64,000 nt of DNA from Eucommia ulmoides (Eukaryota; Streptophyta; Magnoliopsida; Garryales; Eucommiaceae). The stretch covers positions 8,619,001 through 8,683,000 of the forward strand of contig CM028340.1 in NCBI GenBank assembly GCA_016647705.1, in the 5' to 3' direction. Positions within the stretch are counted from its first letter, which is position 1, and each line of letters starts with the position of its first letter. Made by a program: the position numbers and the translations under genes. Below are positions 58,881-64,000 of the stretch, piece by piece. The notes beneath the pieces were generated by a model. That model did no database searches. It was not told the DNA's origin and saw only the letters and a list, made by a program, of their open reading frames with translations.

Positions 58881-59065
58881 TTCTTGAAACCTCCATCTTT
58901 TTATCTTTTGGCTATCATTTTTTCCACCATTTCGCTCAATTTGTCGATTGTTTATGTCCCTACTCCTGACTTATAAAAACAGCTAAAAAGATATTAAAAC
59001 TTTAATAAAATACTCAAAAACTGGCAAATTCGGTTTAGAAATAGATAGGTATTTCACACCTATCA

Positions 59066-59710
59066 AATACTCCCAAACTTGGAATTTTGTTAGTCCTCGA
59101 GCAAAACACCCTAATACTAAATAACACTAACTACACTAATTAGCTAATTTCTAAACTAAAAATAAATAATCATTGACAAATAACAAGTAAACACTTGTGA
59201 GATTTACGTTCAATCAAAGAGACCATGTGGTTCTTCCCTCAACAACCCGTAATTAGATCCGGTTAAAGAATAACACACACTACGTGGTGTTCCAGAATTT
59301 CAACACTCAATATTAGTTAAAATCATTTTAGATACATTTAAAATGTGTGTGCGTGAGAACTCAGATGTATAACTAATCAAACACCGGATTGGATTATTCA
59401 ATGAATAAGGTTATAACTTAAACTTGTTAAAACATTCAAGAAAGCTATATGCTTGACTGGGCTGAACTATCCACTAATGTAGGTTCAGACATTCACAGAG
59501 ATCAATAGGGCTTAGTTTGGCTTTGGAGAATGACCAAGGCTATCGTAGAAATAGAAACTCGTTATAATTTTAACGATACCCGAGGCACAAACGCTTGTCG
59601 CTAAATCTCTCTCGTAACCCCCTATCTTTAAAGATATAACCCTGAACAAGATTAAGTAAATTTGTATTCACTTGTCACAACAACCGAGATTAAAGACTAT
59701 ATTCACATAG

Positions 59711-59760
<50 letters not shown>

Positions 59761-60495
59761 CACACCCCCAAACTTATTCAATTTTGTATAATTTTAGGGG
59801 TGTGTAAATACAACTAAAGGATTGACAAGTGAATACGCTTATACTTAACCAAAAACATTTAAACTGAAACCCCGATTGTCCGCTTCAAGTTAGCATAATC
59901 TAATGCTACTTGATTTTACTCAATTTTTACTTTTATTCTTAGCGACAATTGTTTTGAAAGATTTACTTGGTTAAAGTATAGAAACAAGTTTAGAATTGAA
60001 AGGTTTATGGCTTCGACAGGAGAACGAGGGAATAAATTTTCAAGTTAGTTTCAAAAGGTTCAAGCGAAAAATTTGAAGGCCTATATCATGCCTCCGGAAT
60101 TACCTCACCTATAATTTTGCCTCAAGCCTCCCCCAATCAAGTTCTAGATTCCCCATTTCTGTCATGAACTTATTACTAAATAATTGGCGTCAAATCGTAA
60201 AACTAATTATACAATGAGTTTATGCGATCGTTCAATTTAGAATCAAAATAATTTTTACCTAATCGATATGCTAAGCACACAAAACACACATGAATGGCAT
60301 TACCCCCAATCTCAATATGCAATTAGGGGATAATTTTCATCATCGAGACATGGTTCGGACGAACTCAAAAACTCAACATGCACATACAACTACATTCATT
60401 AACATATCTACTCTAATTTTACAAACATCATTACTTATGCTAATGATCCTTACACATGCATAACTAATCATTACACATGCATAACAAAAAGAATT
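59066..60495 (-). other. Spacer between post-pol ORF and 3' LTR of element C
   Basis: No gene. It holds a run of 43 T (59714-59756) next to the phrase AACACACACCCCCAAACTT. It aligns in the same order with D 40540-42050. Confidence 0.6.
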
Positions 60496-60699
60496 TCAAA
60501 ATTTACAAAAATTAAACATTAATACCATTATAAGCAAAAATTTGTCCACAAAAAGAATTTTGTTCCCATTCACATCAAAAAAAAAATCATCTTTCATATC
60601 CCAAAAAAAAAAACAAAAAAAACTACATGCTTGCATGTTTAATACCTCCAAACTTGAACGAGACAACGAACCCAATAACAGAATAGAAATCAAAGTATT

Positions 60700-61862
60700 G
60701 AAAATTGGGTCGGACACATACCTAGGAGGGAAGACATACAAGTCTAGCCTCTTACCGTTCATTGGGGAGGAGATGGTGGTTGCGGCTCATCGATCTCGAA
60801 AGGCGGCACGGGCATAGAATGCGTTATGTCGATTCTGAGGTGCTCAAATAAAATACTTTGATTTTGATCTTGCTGCCTAATGTAGTTATCCATGTAAATC
60901 TCCATCCGAGAAAAATTATTTTAGAGTTGGCTCATGTCGAATTGGAGACCATGGATATCTCGTGAAATCTGGTTTAGTTGGTCACGGCGGTTTATGGGCA
61001 TTGGTGCCTCCGAAGGGCCGGCTTCTTTCTCGTCAAGACCATCTTCTCTCTCAACTGGTCCTCCCTTCCACAATCGGTTAATCATTGAAAGATCGAGCGG
61101 CTATTTAGGTGGCAATGGGCTTGTAGCTGTGACACGAACTCCGACACATAGAAATAGAGCGGTTAGGAAGGAGAGAAAAGGAAGGTCACCCTTCGTCGTT
61201 TTGGTAGTATAAAGTATGGAAGAGTAGATCTGCTAACCGACAATGACGGGGGTCCCTCTATCGATACCATATAGCATAAAAGCGTGCTCCTTGGAGACAT
61301 CTGAAACGTGGGAGGTGGGGAACAGATTTGCGTAGATGAATTGATGCCATATCTTCGGGATTGGTTTTAGAAACAGCACCTTAAAGATGGCCTGACCCTA
61401 CCATGTGTTTTTTCATTGGGCGTTACCCATAGTTAGGGCCTGAATCACAACATTCATCATTGTTGTGGCAGCTTCGAATAAATCCCGCAAGGCTTTCGGC
61501 CCTGTCAAACCCAGCAACTCATTGAAGTAGTCCACACTAAACAAAATTGGGATGTTTTGGACCTTCGTCTGAAAGCCAATGGCCTCAGTAATATTCGCGT
61601 AGAATTCGCGTACCAAGGCCAACTCCTCTGGAGGGGGTGAAGCGTAGAACTGTTCCTATTTTTGACTTTGTATGACTGTCCTGAATTCTTTAGGTAGTTC
61701 TTGCAAAGGTCTGAACCCCCTTTGGCGAATGCCGGGACGCCTATTTTCATGTCTGTTAAAATGGTCCTCGGCTTGCTTGGAAACGAATTTTAAGGAGTTG
61801 TAATCCGAGGCAACCGAAGATTCTTCTGTGCGTGGTTGCTTAGATGCTTGACGCTTTGCCAT
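60700..61862 (-). pseudogene. Post-pol ORF of element C with putative plant transposon protein domain (broken)
   Basis: Starts at ATG 61860-61862 (MAKRQASKQPRTEESSVASD). The frame runs through TAG 61656-61658 into EELALVREFYANITEAIGFQ and IPILFSVDYFNELLGLTG, the plant-transposon domain found in Athila post-pol ORFs. It carries on past stops near 61410 with WHQFIYANLFPTSHVSDVSK and GDLPFLSFLTALFLCVGV. A C-terminal helical and Pro-rich part reaches about 60720. Function unknown; it occupies the env-like position of Athila elements but I see no membrane segment. About five in-frame stops. Confidence 0.7.
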
Positions 61863-62498
61863 TTTGCCTATAAATCACAATCACCACACAAGCGACAACA
61901 ATAACAATAGAACACACAATTCAAACCATTGTCAGCGAACACACAATGCCCTTTTAACAAACACATACCAACCAAAACCAAACAACACAAATTTCACAAA
62001 ATATCGTACCAACCAAAACTAAATCATATTTTTTTCACAATGTAACCTAAAATAAATGATTCCCATTGTGTATCTACACATAAACATGATAAGTTTGACC
62101 AAAAATCAGTCCTAAATCCCTAATAGCATGAAAAACACAATACTAGGGTTTAAAAGGGTTTAGGGTTCTATCCAAATCCAAGGATTTTTGAAATAAACAT
62201 GAAAATCAAGCAAAGATTTCAACAAGTAAATGAAAAATAGGATAATCGATACTTACTTGTTGAAAAATTTCGGTCAAATCACTTGAAGATGTGGATTTCG
62301 CACTGTTCACTGCTTAAACCCTAGATTTCGAAAATAGGGAAGAGAAATCCAACGCTTGGATGAAGATTCTTGGTGGAATTCCAAGTTGTTCGCAATTTAG
62401 GATGAATTTTTAATGGGAGGAAAGGATTTGGGATGGTGAAATTGAGAGGTTCTTGAAAATTTTAGGAGGGAAGTGCCGTTTGCAAAAGGAAAGGCTCT
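61863..62498 (-). other. Leader-like region of the post-pol ORF of element C
   Basis: Between the TATA-like site and the ATG: a pyrimidine-rich stretch and AAACCCTAGATTTCG-type DNA resembling a plant 5' leader. No ORF. The 370 bp next to the ATG are AC-rich. Confidence 0.4.
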
Positions 62499-62780
62499 TA
62501 TTTAAAACAGGGCTGCCGTGAATTCGCCTAGGCGGAGGTTTTTCCACCTAGGCGAAGTAGTGCCTTTTGTTTTTTTAAAAGACCTTCTGACGTTAATTTG
62601 CCTAGGCGGAGGATTTTTCACCTAGGCAAAGTTTCATCAGTGTGAAACCCTTCGATTCTGTTGTTAATCCGCCTAGGCGGTGGTTTCTCCGCCTAGGCGA
62701 ATTTACGCCAGTATAGAAACTCAGTCTTTTTTCCTTTTTCCGCCTAAGAGGTGGTTTTTCCTCCTAGGCGAAGTTACGGC
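62499..62780 (-). promoter_or_regulatory. Promoter-like region of the post-pol ORF: palindrome array plus TATA-like site
   Basis: Eight CGCCTAGGCG-type palindromes at 62524-62780, then on the minus strand TTTTAAATAAGAG (62496-62508). The same array-then-TATA order occurs in the LTRs of C and D, so this may be an internal promoter. Inference. Confidence 0.45.
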
Positions 62781-63048
62781 AGTGTAGAGTTTGGTTGGAT
62801 TCCTTCATGTTTTCACATTTTTGCTCTACACCTCTTACTTCCACTTCGTTCCTCAAATGATTTTTAGCATGCAATTCAACCCTAAATATCTAGCCTCATC
62901 AATTCAACACAAAAAATAATATTCCAAGATCAATACAATCTCCAAAAAGTAATTTATACAAAAGTTGGGAATGTTCGTTACCCTTGACGATATATCAAAA
63001 GATGTTGCTTGGTTTTACGTCCATAGCGGACGTTTATGAATTCTGACT
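62781..63048 (-). other. Post-pol spacer of element C
   Basis: Holds the phrase GACGTAAAACCAAGCAACAT that corresponds to GACATTAAACCAAGTGCTTC in D. No gene. Confidence 0.4.
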
Positions 63049-64000
63049 TTATCCTTCAATAGGGGAGATGTTCTCCACAACTCGCTCTTCATCCTTGAAG
63101 TAGTGCTTGATCTGCTCCTTGTTAACTCGGAAAGTTCGTCCGTCTTCGCCTTCTAACTCGATAGCACCAAATAGATAAATATGCTTGATCCGGAACGGTC
63201 CAGACCACCGGGACTTCAATTTTCTGGGAAAGAGTCTCAACCTTGAGTTAAACAACAGAACTTGTTGGCCCCGGACTGAACTCCCTCCAGACTATCATTT
63301 TATCATGCCACCTCTTCGTTTTATCTTTATAAAGCTTATCATTCTCATAAGCCTCGTACTGGAATTCCTCCATTTTATTCAATTGGAGGAGACGTTGAGC
63401 ACCAGAAGCCTTTAGGTCAAAGTTGAGTTTCTTAACCGCCCAGAATGCACGGTGCTCCAATTCAACAGACAAATGACACGTTTTTCCAAACACCAATCGA
63501 TACGACAATATGCCAATCGATGTCTTAAAAGCCGTGCAGTATAACCATAAAGCATCATCAAGCTTCACCGCCCAATCCTTGCGATTAGTATGAAACGTTT
63601 TCTCCAGAATTAGCTTGATTTCTCAGTTTGAGACTTCAACTTGGCCATTTGTCTATGGATGGTATGGTAGCGCTACCTTGTGCCTAACCCCATACTTTGC
63701 CAACAAAGCACTAAGCATTTTGTTGCAGAAGTGGGTTCCCTCATCACGTATTAAGGCTCGAGGTGTCCCGAACCGTGTCATGACATTTTGTTGAAGGAAC
63801 TTCAAAACCACTTTGGCATCATTGGTAGGTGTTGCCACGGCCTCGACCCATTTGGACACATAATCCACCGCTAACAGAATATACTCCTTGCCAAATGATG
63901 GAGGAAATGGCCCCATGAAATCTACGCTCCACACATCAAACAACTCAAGCTCAAGAATAGATGTCAATGACAATTCATGCCTTCTCGATATGTTACCCAC
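63049..64000 (-). pseudogene. Integrase of element C, Athila type, 5' part outside the window (broken)
   Basis: From the right edge: [80 protein letters not shown] and [14 protein letters not shown], all strongly Athila-like. TAG at 63653-63655 and TGA at 63623-63625 interrupt the NGQVEVSN region. Then [40 protein letters not shown], a frame change near 63265, and the C-terminal domain RLRLFPRKLKSRWSGPFRIK ending at 63049. Confidence 0.9.

Larger units (their letters stand above)
57628..59065 (-). repeat. 3' LTR of element C
   Basis: Minus strand: starts TGATAGGTGTGAAATACC at 59065 and ends GCGAGTAGTCA at 57628 (TG...CA), 1438 bp. It matches the LTR of D along its length. A TTTGGGAGT purine-rich tract lies just before its start. 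Confidence 0.8.
57628..64000 (-). mobile_element. Element C: Athila-like Ty3/Gypsy element, 3' part (continues beyond the window)
   Basis: From the right edge leftward: integrase, post-pol spacer, palindrome array and promoter-like region, a post-pol ORF with the putative plant transposon protein domain, another spacer, and the 3' LTR ending at 57628 inside element E. The integrase sequence and LTR/post-pol organisation are those of the Athila lineage. gag, protease and RT lie outside the window. Confidence 0.85.

Noticed and set aside
60542-60817. 91-codon plus-strand frame with Lys-rich product
   Set aside because: Lies on the opposite strand of the Athila post-pol ORF tail and runs through A-rich sequence.
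1-64000. rRNA, tRNA, CRISPR, bacterial operon or phage features
   Set aside because: No sequence matching conserved rRNA or tRNA was recognised by eye, and the whole window has plant nuclear character.

Overview
The window looks like nuclear DNA of a flowering plant, most likely a eudicot; I cannot name the species. Reasons: GT-AG introns, AT-rich intergenic DNA, and several nested plant transposons of types recognisable from their proteins (Ogre-like, Tat/Retand-like and Athila-like Ty3/Gypsy LTR elements, and Mutator-like elements carrying a plant-mobile-domain gene). Only one convincing host gene is present: a three-exon minus-strand gene at 21971-23776 for a small protein of unknown function.

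Layout. 1-3479 is intergenic. 3480-19425 is a non-autonomous Mutator-like element (MULE-1) with a 10-bp target duplication. It is split by an Ogre-like retrotransposon (A, 4416-18267, coding strand minus) with 2.1-kb LTRs, an Arg-type primer site, gag-pol remains and a 16-17 copy tandem array in its 3' UTR. 19426-24349 is host DNA with the single gene. 24360-37237 is a complete 12.9-kb MULE (MULE-2), flanked by a perfect 10-bp duplication and ending in the same terminal motif as MULE-1. Its terminal repeats carry GC-rich perfect hairpins, inward-facing TATA boxes and splice donors, followed by long AT-rich tandem arrays that appear to be 5' introns. The left promoter points at a decayed plant-mobile-domain gene and the right one at a decayed transposase gene. 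Two small ORFs of unknown function that look paralogous to each other lie between.

37529-48243 is a plus-strand Tat-type element (B). Its gag is split by a deleted Athila-like element (D, 38640-about 42050) and its integrase by a 649-bp hAT-like MITE (46570-47218). About 48243-57627 is a minus-strand Tat element (E) joined tail to tail to B; both keep parts of the Tat antisense ORF and both have lost their 3' LTRs. An Athila-like element (C, 57628 to beyond 64000, minus) interrupts the 5' end of E. C carries its 3' LTR, a post-pol ORF with its own promoter-like region, and the integrase.

All element genes are broken by stops, frameshifts or deletions. Many stops are TGA where the family has Arg, as expected from loss of methylated CpG in silenced repeats. 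The order of insertion can be read from the nesting: MULE-1 before A; B before D and before the MITE; E before C. The most unusual content is MULE-2: its hairpin ends, the intron arrays behind terminal promoters, an internal inverted copy of the transposase tail, and the two unknown accessory ORFs.
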